Assembly: GCF_900106565.1 (NCBI RefSeq)
Contig: NZ_FNNJ01000004.1
Span: forward strand, 186,001 to 250,000
DNA from: Lutibacter oricola
GTDB lineage: Bacteria > Bacteroidota > Bacteroidia > Flavobacteriales > Flavobacteriaceae
Direction of reading: 5' to 3'
DNA: 64,000 nt
Shown here: piece after piece, positions 34,836 to 44,852 of the stretch
Numbering within the stretch: position 1 is the first letter of the stretch
Layout: the number at the start of each line of letters is the position of its first letter
Notes under the pieces: generated by a model
Seen by the model: the letters and a program-made list of their open reading frames with translations, nothing else
Database searches by the model: none
What the model was told of the DNA's origin: nothing
Program-made: the position numbers and the translations under genes

Positions 34836-36008
34836 ATGACTAAATTTTTTAAATTTTTAATTGTTTCCGTATTGTTTTTTTCGGTATCAATATTAAGTGC
34901 TCAAAATGTAATGTATGTTTATGGAGATGTTTCGGCAGATGGAGATATACCGTCTGGTGATAAAAAACCATTTCATCAAATGCGTTTAACAGATACAGGT
35001 AATTTAGGTATGAGTCAGTTTTTAGAAGCTTTGGAAGAAGTAAAACTTACGGTAACTGAAGTTTACGATCAAGAAATTGAATTTACTTTAAAAAGCTTAA
35101 AAAATATTGATGTTTTAATTTTAGCATCTAACCAGCGCGTATTTTCTAAAAATGAAGCAAAAGCTGTTGGAAAATGGGTAAATAATGGTGGAGGTTTAGT
35201 TGTTTGGTCGGATAGCGCTTTTGGAGGTGAATATAAATTAGTTGGAGTAGATAACCCTACAGGAAGAATTTCGGACAATATAATTACCGAACAATTTGGA
35301 ATGCACTTTTTAACAGATAATGGAGCCGGAAATTATCTAGTAAAAGAGTATACAAAAAATCACTTTTTAAATGCTAATAATAAAAATGGAGGTATTCGTT
35401 TTAGAGGAGAAGGGGTTAGTTTTGTTCGTATTTCTCCACCAGCAATTATGTTGGCAAAAGCTCAAGAAGGTGGATTAGGAGGTAAGCTGCGAGTTAATAA
35501 AAACGATGGTGTTTTTAATGCAGAAACCGATGCTGCTCTGGCTATAGCCAACATAGGTAAAGGTAGAGTAGTAGGTTTATTTGATAGAAACTTGTTTTGG
35601 AATGCTGGTGCAGGAACACGTATAAGTCATTCAGATAATAGAGAGTTTACACAGCGATTAATGTTGTATGCAGCAGGTATTGAAGATGAAAGTAGACTTC
35701 CTTCTGATAAAAAAAGTGTTTCAAAAGGAATAAATAATCCGCCAATAATTAACATTACCCACGTTTTAAAAGAAAATAAATTTGTATTTGTAACTTCTTC
35801 TATAGTTGATAATGATACAGATAACAAAGCTCCTGAAATTTTTTGGAAACAAGTTAAAGGGCCAGCTCAAGGTATTTTTGAAAACAACAATCCAAATACT
35901 TTAACACCAGTAATTGAATTGCCTAAGCAAGGTGTGTATCGTTTTCAGGCAATTATAAAAGATGGTGAATTTCATTTTAGAAAAAATATTGAGGTACAAA
36001 AGAAATAA
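34836..36008 (+). CDS. Secreted protein with glutamine-amidotransferase-like fold
   Basis: This 390-residue protein has a signal peptide (1-22). The body resembles ThuA/DUF4350-type domains: a strand ending NIDVLILASNQRVFS, VGKWVNNGGGLVVWSDSAFG, and a later GKGRVVGLFDRNLFWNAGAG. No catalytic cysteine is at the nucleophile position. The C-terminal about 90 residues look like an Ig/PKD-type sandwich (NPPIINITHVLKEN ... VYRFQAIIKDGEF). The substrate is unknown; carbohydrate metabolism is plausible from the fold. Confidence 0.6.
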   Translation: MTKFFKFLIVSVLFFSVSILSAQNVMYVYGDVSADGDIPSGDKKPFHQMRLTDTGNLGMSQFLEALEEVKLTVTEVYDQEIEFTLKSLKNIDVLILASNQRVFSKNEAKAVGKWVNNGGGLVVWSDSAFGGEYKLVGVDNPTGRISDNIITEQFGMHFLTDNGAGNYLVKEYTKNHFLNANNKNGGIRFRGEGVSFVRISPPAIMLAKAQEGGLGGKLRVNKNDGVFNAETDAALAIANIGKGRVVGLFDRNLFWNAGAGTRISHSDNREFTQRLMLYAAGIEDESRLPSDKKSVSKGINNPPIINITHVLKENKFVFVTSSIVDNDTDNKAPEIFWKQVKGPAQGIFENNNPNTLTPVIELPKQGVYRFQAIIKDGEFHFRKNIEVQKK

Positions 36009-36063
36009 TTTTTTTAGACGAGTAATTTATTGAGATTTTTATTATTTTTATTAAAAAAATAAT

Positions 36064-36900
36064 ATGAAAAAAATTGTTATGCTTGTATCAATAGTTTTAT
36101 TGATGCAGTCTTCCTTTGTTAAAGCAAATTCAAAATCTATTAACTGGATTCATTCTTATGAAGATGGACTTAAAATGTCAAAATTATTAAACAAACCTAT
36201 TTTGTTGGATTTTACAGCATTGTGGTGCGGACCATGTAGGAAAATGGATAGAGATGTTTGGAGTAAAGAGGATGTAAAATTAATTATGAATAATTTTGTA
36301 CCTGTTAAAGTTGATTTTGATACCGAAAAAGAATTGGTAAGAAAGTATAGTGTAAAAGGTATACCATATATTTTTATTATTGATGCTTGGGGTAGCGAGT
36401 TGTATTCATTTATAGGTTATCGAGATGAAATTCAAACACTTAAAATTCTTAAAAACTTCTCAATTAATATGAGTAGTATATATCAAGCTTTAACTATTTT
36501 AGAAAAAAGTAAAGATAATTTATACTCTAATTTAAGGGTGGCTCAAAAATTTCAAAATGTAGCATTTATGTTAACCGATGATTCGAAAAAGTCTTTTTTA
36601 AAGAGGAGTAATAAGTATTTAAGAGAATCTGAGAGTTTAGCAAAAAATAGTGAAAAGAAAGTTAAAGAAAAGATAGCTTTGTTACATTTGTTAAATAAAG
36701 CTTACAATAAAAGTTATAAAAGTGTACTAAAAAAATTACCAAAAGAATTTAAAGAAGTCGATAAATCTAACAAATGCTTGTATAATTATATTGAGTTTTA
36801 TTGTAATCAACTTCAGGGAAATACTGTGGAAGCCGAAAAATATTATCAATTAATAACAGGTTCTTACAAACAAAAGGCAGATTTTATATTGAAAGTATAA
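36064..36900 (+). CDS. Exported thioredoxin-like protein
   Basis: A 278-residue protein has a signal peptide (1-21) and a thioredoxin fold with active site WCGPC (54-58), followed by the cis-Pro strand KGIPYIFIIDAWG. The C-terminal 140 residues are helical and unassigned. In Bacteroidetes such DsbD-gamma/thioredoxin-7-like proteins act as periplasmic disulfide reductases. It ends at a strong terminator. Confidence 0.88.
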   Translation: MKKIVMLVSIVLLMQSSFVKANSKSINWIHSYEDGLKMSKLLNKPILLDFTALWCGPCRKMDRDVWSKEDVKLIMNNFVPVKVDFDTEKELVRKYSVKGIPYIFIIDAWGSELYSFIGYRDEIQTLKILKNFSINMSSIYQALTILEKSKDNLYSNLRVAQKFQNVAFMLTDDSKKSFLKRSNKYLRESESLAKNSEKKVKEKIALLHLLNKAYNKSYKSVLKKLPKEFKEVDKSNKCLYNYIEFYCNQLQGNTVEAEKYYQLITGSYKQKADFILKV

Positions 36901-36904
36901 AATT

Positions 36905-36941
36905 AAAAAGAGACTTCTAATTTAATTAGAAGTCTCTTTTT
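36905..36941. terminator. Strong bidirectional terminator
   Basis: A perfect 17-base stem with a TTA loop and flanking A and T tracts, between the convergent thioredoxin-like and DUF1080 genes. Confidence 0.9.
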
Positions 36942-36947
36942 AAAATA

Positions 36948-37745
36948 TTACAACTCCTTAATTTTAATTTCTTTAAATTCAACACCTTGTCCTTCAGATT
37001 GTAAACCAATATAACCTTCTGTTAATGCTTTACCATCAATTTTAATAGCTGGGTCGAAATTTTTAACAACTCTACCACCAATATGTGGTTTGCTGTACTG
37101 TAAAACTTCTTCTCCGTCTATAAAATGTTTAATTATAGAGTCTTTATAAACTATTAATTCAGCTTTTACCCATTGATTATAAGCATAAGTTTTAGATGAA
37201 GAACTAATACAATGTTTAGGCGAAACTTCACCTTCAAAATAAACTTCTGTAGCTGGCGAACACATATTTCCGGTTGGTCGTTCTCCTTTATTAGCATCTG
37301 CTAATAACTGAAATTCAATAGATATAGGCCAGTTTTGATCTTTTAAAATAGTTTTTGGATCTTGTGAGTGAAACATTACGCCGCTATTTCTATAAGTATG
37401 TATTGGTCCGTCTTCTAACCATTCGTTAGTAAACCTATACTCAAACTTTAAATGAAAAGAAGAGAATGATTTATTATAGAATAAATGCCCAAAACGCTCA
37501 TTTAATTTACCTTCATAACCATCATAATTAACGTGAATGATATTATCGGAAACTCTAAAGGTGTTTTTGTAATTATCGCCAATATTATAGTGATTAATTT
37601 TCGCAGTCCAATTATCTAAGTTTTTACCATTGAATAAGTATTCCCAATCATTTTGAGGAATAATTTCTGTTTTTTTTATCTTGAAATTACAAGAGGAAAT
37701 TAGTATTGTTAAACCTAAAACAATTAATACTTTAAGATTATTCAT
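36948..37745 (-). CDS. DUF1080 (3-keto-disaccharide hydrolase-like) lipoprotein
   Basis: From ATG 37745 it has 265 residues with a lipobox (ISSC). The body is a concanavalin-like DUF1080 domain: WEYLFNGKNLDNW, FHLKFEYRF, RNSGVMFHSQ, IEFQLLAD and the C-terminal EGYIGLQSEGQGVEFKEIKI. Some family members hydrolyse 3-keto-glycosides. The start overlaps the upstream NamZ-like gene by eight bases (17 if ATG 37754 is used), so the two are coupled. Confidence 0.87.
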   Translation of the reverse strand: MNNLKVLIVLGLTILISSCNFKIKKTEIIPQNDWEYLFNGKNLDNWTAKINHYNIGDNYKNTFRVSDNIIHVNYDGYEGKLNERFGHLFYNKSFSSFHLKFEYRFTNEWLEDGPIHTYRNSGVMFHSQDPKTILKDQNWPISIEFQLLADANKGERPTGNMCSPATEVYFEGEVSPKHCISSSSKTYAYNQWVKAELIVYKDSIIKHFIDGEEVLQYSKPHIGGRVVKNFDPAIKIDGKALTEGYIGLQSEGQGVEFKEIKIKEL

Positions 37746-38958
37746 ACAGTACATATTTTTTTCTAATTAATTTGAATTCTTCAATTTTTGGTTGCCAAGA
37801 TTTTCTAATTTCTGTTGAAGAAACACCAGATTTTAATTGGTTTTCTAAAATTGTATTTCCAGCGTGAATAGTAAAAGTACTACCAAAGAATTTTTCTGTT
37901 TTAGGTGTTTTTTTATAAGCATTAACCAACCAATTTATGTTTATACTATCTAGTTTTTTAGTATTTTTTAAATCTACACCATAACATAATTTATTTTTAT
38001 GTTTTGGGTATTTCGAACCAAAATTTGGTTGTGGAGTATAGGTAAACTCACTTTTAGGAAAAAAAGGAGCTCCATATTGTTGAAATTGTTGTTCGGTTCC
38101 TCTACCAGCGTTTATAGTAGTTCCTTCAAAAAAACCAAGACTTGGATACAAGTTAATGGAAACATTATTAGGTAAATTTGGAGATGGTCTAACAGGTAAA
38201 CTATAGCTACTTTTATGTGTATAATTTTTAAGCGGTATAACGGTTAAATCACAAATAACTTCATTTTTTAACCATTTTTCTCCGTTTATCATTTTTGCAT
38301 ATTCACCAATTGTCATTCCATAAACTAACGGTACAGTATGCATACCAACAAAGCTTTTATGTTCAATTTCTAAAGTAGGTCCATCTATATAATGTCCGTT
38401 TGGATTGGGTCTATCAAACACAATTACAGGAATATTTTGTTCAGCACAAGCCTCCATAACATAATGCATTGTAGAAATGTATGTGTAAAACCGAACGCCA
38501 ACATCTTGAATATCAAAAACAACCAAGTCAATATTTTGTAATTGCTCTTTGGTTGGTTTTTTGTTTTTTCCGTATAATGATGTTATAGGTAAACCAGTTT
38601 TGGTATCAATTCCATCTTCAACTTTTTCAGCAGCATCGGCTTTTCCTCTAAAACCATGTTCTGGAGAAAACACTTTTTTAATTGAAATATTTAACGCTAG
38701 TAAGCTGTCTATTAAGTGTATGTGTTTTTTGTTTTTGGTTGAAATTATTGTGGTTTGGTTGGCAACAACTGCAATATTTTTGTTTTTTAATAACTTTAAA
38801 TAGCTTTTTGTTTGTTGTGCTGCCGTTATAATTTCTATAGAAACTTTAGGCGTTTTTTGTTCTAATTTTTGAGCTTTAGATTCTTTACAAGAATTCAAAC
38901 TTAAAAATAAGCTTAAAACCAAATAGAAATATGTATTTTTGAATCGTTTATAAATCAT
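37738..38958 (-). CDS. NamZ-type exo-beta-N-acetylmuramidase (DUF1343, GH171)
   Basis: A 406-residue exported protein, with a lipoprotein-like signal (NSCKESKAQ). It carries the DUF1343/GH171 core: KNIAVVANQT, FSPEHGFRGKADAAEKV, SLYGKNKKPT, VVFDIQDVGVRFYTYISTMH, DRPNPNGHYIDGP and the SLGFFEGTTINAGRGTEQQF loop. NamZ enzymes release MurNAc from peptidoglycan ends. With DUF1080 downstream it may form a muropeptide or aminosugar salvage pair; that is inference. Its ATG is only five bases from the divergent permease start. Confidence 0.9.
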   Translation of the reverse strand: MIYKRFKNTYFYLVLSLFLSLNSCKESKAQKLEQKTPKVSIEIITAAQQTKSYLKLLKNKNIAVVANQTTIISTKNKKHIHLIDSLLALNISIKKVFSPEHGFRGKADAAEKVEDGIDTKTGLPITSLYGKNKKPTKEQLQNIDLVVFDIQDVGVRFYTYISTMHYVMEACAEQNIPVIVFDRPNPNGHYIDGPTLEIEHKSFVGMHTVPLVYGMTIGEYAKMINGEKWLKNEVICDLTVIPLKNYTHKSSYSLPVRPSPNLPNNVSINLYPSLGFFEGTTINAGRGTEQQFQQYGAPFFPKSEFTYTPQPNFGSKYPKHKNKLCYGVDLKNTKKLDSININWLVNAYKKTPKTEKFFGSTFTIHAGNTILENQLKSGVSSTEIRKSWQPKIEEFKLIRKKYVLYE

Positions 38959-38963
38959 ATAAA

Positions 38964-40199
38964 TTGAATTACGAATTATTTCTTGCTAAACGTATTATTG
39001 CTGCTAAAGAGTATAAAAGTAGCATTTCATCACCAATAATAAAAATTGCAATTATTGCTATTGCCCTGGGTATTATAATTATGATGATTTCTGTGGCTAC
39101 AAGTTTTGGGCTTCAAGAAAAAATACGTGAAAAAATTTCAGGATTTAATGGCCACGTGCAAATAACAAATTTCGATAATAATAATTCTGAAATTACGCTT
39201 GAACCAGTTTCTGTTGAACAAGATTTTTATCCAGAATTTACTTCAGTAGATAATGTTAATAATGTACAGGTTTTTGCTACAAAGGCTGGAATTATTAGAA
39301 CCGAAACAGATTTTGAAGGTATTATATTTAAAGGTGTTTCAAGCGATTATAATTGGTCTTTTTTTAAAGAGTATTTAGTTGAAGGTAATGTGCCAACTTA
39401 TACCAATGAGGCATCGAATGAAGTATTAATATCAACAATTATTTCTAAGCGTTTAAATTTAAAATTAGGCGATACTTTTAATATTTTATTTGTGAAAAAA
39501 GACACTAATAAACCGCCTTGGTTACGTGTTGTAAAAATTGTAGGTATTTATAATTCAGGTTTTCAGGAGTTTGATGAAAATTTTGTAATTGCTGATATTA
39601 AGCATATTCAAAAAATGAATAGATGGAAAGCTACCGAAGTTGGTGGTTTTGAAGTTATTCTAAATAATTTCGATGAAATAGAATCTAAGAGTGATGAAAT
39701 ATATAAAGAAACTTCATCAACTCTAAACACTGCTAGTATTTTAGAAAAACATCCTGGTATTTTTGAATGGATTAGTTTATTTGACAATAATACGTACTTA
39801 ATTATTGTTATAATGATTTTGGTTGCTGGTATTAATATGATTACTGCTTTATTAGTTTTAATATTAGAACGTACCCAAATGATTGGTATTTTAAAAGCCT
39901 TAGGTAGTAGTAATTTAAGTGTTAGAAAAGTGTTTTTATACAACGCTGCTTACTTAATTCTAAAAGGGTTGTTTTGGGGGAATTTAATAGGTTTTTCAAT
40001 ACTATTTATTCAAAAGCAATTTGAATTAATTTCGTTAAATCCTGAAACATACTATGTTAACACAGTACCAATTGCCATTAATTTTTGGACAATTTTACTT
40101 TTAAATGTTGGTACACTGCTATTATGTTTAATAATGCTAATTGTACCAACCATTATAATTTCAAAAATAAGCCCAGTAAAAGCTATAAAGTTTGATTAG
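38964..40199 (+). CDS. ABC transporter permease, LolC/LolE-like
   Basis: The 411-residue MacB/FtsX-type permease has a first helix (IIKIAIIAIALGIIIMMISVA), a large periplasmic domain (about 55-270), then three helices. Its end, PTIIISKISPVKAIKFD, is typical of LolC/E. This family extracts lipoproteins from the inner membrane with LolD. No ATPase gene is next to it. The start is a TTG; MNYELFLAKRIIAAKEYKSS matches the usual flavobacterial N-terminus, so this start is likely. Confidence 0.88.
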   Translation: MNYELFLAKRIIAAKEYKSSISSPIIKIAIIAIALGIIIMMISVATSFGLQEKIREKISGFNGHVQITNFDNNNSEITLEPVSVEQDFYPEFTSVDNVNNVQVFATKAGIIRTETDFEGIIFKGVSSDYNWSFFKEYLVEGNVPTYTNEASNEVLISTIISKRLNLKLGDTFNILFVKKDTNKPPWLRVVKIVGIYNSGFQEFDENFVIADIKHIQKMNRWKATEVGGFEVILNNFDEIESKSDEIYKETSSTLNTASILEKHPGIFEWISLFDNNTYLIIVIMILVAGINMITALLVLILERTQMIGILKALGSSNLSVRKVFLYNAAYLILKGLFWGNLIGFSILFIQKQFELISLNPETYYVNTVPIAINFWTILLLNVGTLLLCLIMLIVPTIIISKISPVKAIKFD

Positions 40200-40205
40200 A
40201 AAATT

Positions 40206-42452
40206 CTAGTTTTTTAGTTGTTTTTGTTTGAATATATTAAATGAATTATCTTTTTTTCTAGGCCAACTATTATTCATAACATCAACATCTGCAGTTTCTA
40301 AATCTGGGTCAATTGTAATATTTTTAATTGCTTTACTCGAAGGATATACTTTTGTTACTTCCTTATCATTTAACCTCCAAATTTGTGCAGGATATTGTTT
40401 ACGATCCTTTGTGCCATCTTCAAATTCAAATTCAACAATAATAGGCATTACTAAATCTCCGGGTTTGTTAAATGTAAGTTCGTAAAAATACTTAGGCGCT
40501 TTTATTTGTTGTTTTTCTTCTGAAGAAAAATTAGCATTTAAATAATCGTTAAGTACTTTAAAATCTTCAGGCTTTTTGTTTTTCAACTCTTTAGAAAATT
40601 GTTCGCTTTTTTCAGAAATTAAATATAACGATGGTGGTAATTGCTCGGCAGTTATACCATATTTTTTTGCCATTTTTATAGCCTTTTCTGTAGGCTTATC
40701 CGTAACATAATATTTTTTAACTTCTTTAATACCAATATCATTATTACCAGTTGTATAAAACCAACCTCTCCAAAACCAATCTAAATCCATTGCCGATGCA
40801 TCTTCCATAGTTCTAAAAAAATCTGCAGGAGTTGGGTGTTTAAATTTCCAACGTTTTGCATAGGTTTTAAAGGCAAAATCGAATAATTCAGGCCCCATAA
40901 TTGTATGGCGTAAAATCCATAAGCCGGCAGCAGGTTTTGCGTAGGCATTATTTCCAAACTCGTATAAATCCTCCCCTTGAGACATAATTGGCGATAATTT
41001 ACTTTGATCGCCTTTCATATAACTTACAATAGATTTTGGTAAACCTCTAGATAACGGATAATTTAACTCGTATTCTTGTTGTGCTAACATTTGAACAAAA
41101 GAATTTAATCCTTCATCCATCCAAGTCCATTGGCGCTCATCAGAATTAATAATCATTGGAAAAAAGTTATGCCCAACTTCGTGTATGGTAACTCCAATCA
41201 TTCTATACTTAGTTCTATCGGTATAGCTTCCATCAGGATTTGGTCTACCTGGGTTGAAACAAATTTGAGGATACTCCATACCCATTTGCCCATCTACAGA
41301 AATTGCTTTGTGATACGGATAATCGAACGTATGCTTTGAATAAGTTATTAACGCTTGCGCCGTAGCTCTTGTAGAGTGATCTCCGTATAACGGATTAGCT
41401 TCTTTAGAATAGTAAGAATATGCCATTACTGTTTTATTGTTAATTGGTACAGCCATTGCATCCCAAATAAATTTTCTAGATGAAGCAAACGCATAATCTC
41501 TTACATTTTCAGCATAAAACTTCCAAGTTTTAGTTTCTTTAGATTTTTGTTTTTCGTTTTGAGTAGCTTCTTCTTGCGTAACAATTAATACTGGATGTGT
41601 AAAAGTTTTTTTAGCTTTATCTAATCTACTTTTTTGAGTTTTTGTTAGTACTTCTTCTTCGTTAAGTAAAACACCAGTTGCACCTAGCATATGATCTTTA
41701 GGTGTTGTAATATTTACGTGGTAATTACCAAATTCTAAAGCAAATTCACTACGTCCCCAAAATTGCATATTTTGCCAACCTTCTACATTATCATACACAC
41801 AAAGTCTTGGAAAAAATTGAGCAATTACATAATTATTGTTATTGTCTTTTGGAAAATGTTCGAAACCAGATCTACCATTTTGAGTAACGTGGTTGTTTAT
41901 ATTGTACCACCATTTAATTTTGAAAGAATGTTTAGTGCCAGGAGCTAAAGGTTTATCTAAGTTTAAACGCATCATTGTGCGGCTAATCATATACGAAGCA
42001 TCGCTATTGTCAATGTTTTTTACGTATTCAATTTTAAAACCACCATCAAATTTATCTTGCATAAACTTTTTAGCAAATATTTTTGGTGTGTACAATGGCG
42101 CAACAGTATTTTGTCTAATATCTGGACTTTTTGAATCTGCAGCTCGCACATTTTGATCTAATTGAATCCATAAATAATCTAAATAGTCTTTAGAGTTATT
42201 GTGATATGTAATGGTTTCTTCACCATAAATTCGTTGGTTTTCATCATCAAGTATAATGTCCATTTTATAATCTACTTGCTGTTGCGTATACTCGTAACCA
42301 GGAGCTCCAGACGCTGTGTGCTGTGAGTTTGGTGTTGGTAACTCTTGCTTTAACTGTCTAAATTTACTGGTGTTGTAATGACTGTTTTGTTGTGCAAATG
42401 CTGTAGTTGAAATAAAAAAACTAACTAATAAAAATTGGTAAAAACCTCTCAT
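40206..42452 (-). CDS. M1 family metallopeptidase (paralogue 2 of tandem pair)
   Basis: A 748-residue protein with a signal peptide (1-20). The gluzincin site is HEVGH (424-428), with the distal Glu in WTWMDEGLNS. The exopeptidase motif GAMEN is replaced by GMEYPQICF, so substrate handling may differ from aminopeptidase N. It is very similar to the following gene, with some stretches nearly identical at base level, pointing to recent duplication or gene conversion. Confidence 0.93.
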   Translation of the reverse strand: MRGFYQFLLVSFFISTTAFAQQNSHYNTSKFRQLKQELPTPNSQHTASGAPGYEYTQQQVDYKMDIILDDENQRIYGEETITYHNNSKDYLDYLWIQLDQNVRAADSKSPDIRQNTVAPLYTPKIFAKKFMQDKFDGGFKIEYVKNIDNSDASYMISRTMMRLNLDKPLAPGTKHSFKIKWWYNINNHVTQNGRSGFEHFPKDNNNNYVIAQFFPRLCVYDNVEGWQNMQFWGRSEFALEFGNYHVNITTPKDHMLGATGVLLNEEEVLTKTQKSRLDKAKKTFTHPVLIVTQEEATQNEKQKSKETKTWKFYAENVRDYAFASSRKFIWDAMAVPINNKTVMAYSYYSKEANPLYGDHSTRATAQALITYSKHTFDYPYHKAISVDGQMGMEYPQICFNPGRPNPDGSYTDRTKYRMIGVTIHEVGHNFFPMIINSDERQWTWMDEGLNSFVQMLAQQEYELNYPLSRGLPKSIVSYMKGDQSKLSPIMSQGEDLYEFGNNAYAKPAAGLWILRHTIMGPELFDFAFKTYAKRWKFKHPTPADFFRTMEDASAMDLDWFWRGWFYTTGNNDIGIKEVKKYYVTDKPTEKAIKMAKKYGITAEQLPPSLYLISEKSEQFSKELKNKKPEDFKVLNDYLNANFSSEEKQQIKAPKYFYELTFNKPGDLVMPIIVEFEFEDGTKDRKQYPAQIWRLNDKEVTKVYPSSKAIKNITIDPDLETADVDVMNNSWPRKKDNSFNIFKQKQLKN

Positions 42453-42496
42453 AAATTATTTTTTAATGCGGCAATATAATAAAATTGATTTGTTAT

Positions 42497-42519
42497 AAAA
42501 AAGCCACTATTTAGTGACT
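42497..42519 (-). terminator. Terminator between M1 paralogues
   Basis: On the minus strand an eight-pair stem (AGTCACTA with TAGTGGCT, one G-T pair) and AA loop are followed by six T. It lies just after the stop of the upstream M1 gene. Confidence 0.7.
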
Positions 42520-42526
42520 TAGATTA

Positions 42527-44788
42527 TTATCCTTTAATTTGATTTTTTTTGAATGAATCAAAATTGTTTTCTTTGTTTTTTGGCCAGCTATTGTTAGATG
42601 TATCAACATCAGCGGTTTGTTTGTCTGGATCAACTGTTATGTTTTTTATGGCTTTGTTAGAAGGATAAACTTTAGTAACCTCATTGTCGTTTAACCTCCA
42701 AATTTGAGCAGGATATTGTTTTCTATCTTTTGTTCCATCTTCAAACTCAAATTCAACAATAATTGGCATAACTAAGTCTCCAGGTTTTTCAAAAGTTAAC
42801 TCGTAAAAATACTTAGGTGCTTTTAGTTGTTGTTTTTCTTCGGAAGTAAAATTAGCATCAATATAGTTACTTAATACTTTATAATCTTCAGGTTTGTTGT
42901 CTTTTACTTTTTTAGATAAATTTTTGCTGTTTTCAGAAACTAGGTATAGCGATGGAGGTAATTGACTAGCTGTAATACCGTAACGTTTAGCCATAGCTTT
43001 TGCTTTTTCTGTTGGTTTGTCAGTTACATAGTATTTTTTTACATCTTTTATACCTATGTCATTATTGCCAGTTGTGTAAAACCAACCTCTCCAAAACCAA
43101 TCTAAATCCATTGCAGATGCATCTTCCATAGTTCTAAAAAAGTCTGCTGGTGTTGGGTGTTTAAATTTCCAACGTTTAGCGTATGTTTTAAAAGCAAAAT
43201 CAAACAATTCTGGTCCCATAATAGTTTGGCGTAATATAAATAAACCAGCTGCAGGTTTGGCATATGCATTAGAACCAAATTGGTGAACATTATCGCCTTG
43301 TGACATAATTGGAGAAATATTACTTTGATCTCCTTTCATATATGGTACAATGTTTTTTGGGTATTTTGTCATTGGAAATAACTCTGGATTGTATTTGTAC
43401 TCTGCTAAAATTTCAACAAAAGAATTTAAACCTTCATCCATCCAAGTCCATTGGCGTTCATCAGAATTAACAATCATAGGAAAAAAGTTATGACCAACCT
43501 CGTGTGTAATTACTCCAATCATTCCTTTTCTTACTCTTTCAGAAACTTTTCCATTTCTAGGTCTACCATAATTCCAGCAAATCATTGGGTATTCCATACC
43601 TTGTTGTTTTGCGTTTACAGATGTTGCTTGTGGATATGGATAATCAAAAGTTTGTTCAGAATATACTTTTAATGTATTTGCTACAACTCTAGTCGAATGC
43701 TCTTCCCATAATGGGTTTCCTTCGTTTGGATATAGCGAATAAGCCATCGTATTTTTTCCATTTAACTGAACTGCCATTGCATCCCAAATAAACTTACGTG
43801 AAGATGCAAAAGCAAAATCACGAACGTTTTCAGCCTTTAAAGTCCAAGTTTTAGTTTCTTTAGAAAATCCTTTTTCTGAAGCTAAAGCTTCTTCTGGAGT
43901 AACAATAAAAACAGGATTATTGTATTCGTTTTTAGCATTTAAATAACGTTTATGTTGTGTTTTAGTAAATACGTCTTTTGGGTTTTGAATAACTCCTGTA
44001 CCATTTAAAATATGATCTTTAGGTGTTGTAATATTTACTTCGTAATTACCAAACTCTAAGGCAAACTCACTTCTTCCCCAAAATTGCATATTTTGCCAAC
44101 CTTCAACATTATTATAAACTGCTAAACGAGGAAAAAATTGAGCAATAACATACAATCTATTTCCATCAGGAAATGGCTCGTAACCCGATCTTCCTTGGCT
44201 TGTAGTATAATCGTTTATGTTATACCACCATTTTATTTTAAATTGATAAGATTCTCCACTAGCCAATGGTTTAGGTAAGTTAATACGCATCATTGTCCAG
44301 TTAATCATATAGTCAATTGAGTTTCCTGCTAAATCTTTTATGTATTCAATTTTAAAACCTCCATCAAAAGGTTTTCCCATAAATTTACCTGCAAATTTTG
44401 AAGGTCTGTATAAAACGTCTGGTCCGCCACCTTTTATAAGTTCGTTTCTAGAATGTGCTTCTCGAACATTTTGATCTAGTTGAACCCATAAATAATCTAA
44501 TACATCTTTAGAGTTGTTATGGTAAGTAATAATTTCTTCACCATATAATTTCTTATTAGCATCATCTAAAACAATATCCATTTTATAATCAACTTGTTGT
44601 TGCGTATACTCGTAACCCGGAGCTCCAGAAGCTGTGTGTTGTTTATTTGGTGTAGGTAATTCTTGTTTTAACTGCCTAAATTTACTTGTGTTTATATGTG
44701 ATTTTTGTGTGTTTAGTTCTTTTTCTTGTGCAAATAGCGATGAAGAAATAACTGTAATTGAAAGTACAGTTAGTAGTATTTTTTTCAT
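42527..44788 (-). CDS. M1 family metallopeptidase (paralogue 1 of tandem pair)
   Basis: From ATG 44788 it has 753 residues with signal peptide MKKILLTVLSITVISSSLFA; the longer frame to 44836 would place this signal internally and is rejected. The zinc site is HEVGH (429-433) with WTWMDEGLNS after it, and GMEYPMICW replaces GAMEN. N-termini of both copies share the ASGAPGYEYTQQQVDYKMDI segment. It is probably exported for peptide use; the need for two copies is unexplained. Confidence 0.93.
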   Translation of the reverse strand: MKKILLTVLSITVISSSLFAQEKELNTQKSHINTSKFRQLKQELPTPNKQHTASGAPGYEYTQQQVDYKMDIVLDDANKKLYGEEIITYHNNSKDVLDYLWVQLDQNVREAHSRNELIKGGGPDVLYRPSKFAGKFMGKPFDGGFKIEYIKDLAGNSIDYMINWTMMRINLPKPLASGESYQFKIKWWYNINDYTTSQGRSGYEPFPDGNRLYVIAQFFPRLAVYNNVEGWQNMQFWGRSEFALEFGNYEVNITTPKDHILNGTGVIQNPKDVFTKTQHKRYLNAKNEYNNPVFIVTPEEALASEKGFSKETKTWTLKAENVRDFAFASSRKFIWDAMAVQLNGKNTMAYSLYPNEGNPLWEEHSTRVVANTLKVYSEQTFDYPYPQATSVNAKQQGMEYPMICWNYGRPRNGKVSERVRKGMIGVITHEVGHNFFPMIVNSDERQWTWMDEGLNSFVEILAEYKYNPELFPMTKYPKNIVPYMKGDQSNISPIMSQGDNVHQFGSNAYAKPAAGLFILRQTIMGPELFDFAFKTYAKRWKFKHPTPADFFRTMEDASAMDLDWFWRGWFYTTGNNDIGIKDVKKYYVTDKPTEKAKAMAKRYGITASQLPPSLYLVSENSKNLSKKVKDNKPEDYKVLSNYIDANFTSEEKQQLKAPKYFYELTFEKPGDLVMPIIVEFEFEDGTKDRKQYPAQIWRLNDNEVTKVYPSNKAIKNITVDPDKQTADVDTSNNSWPKNKENNFDSFKKNQIKG

Positions 44789-44852
44789 AAAATTTGTTAA
44801 ATGTAATAAGTTTTCGAAATTACCTATTTTTAACAAAAATTGGCAATTTTTA

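Noticed and set aside
44789-44836. N-terminal extension of the M1 peptidase
   Set aside because: It would bury a clear signal peptide that begins at ATG 44788.
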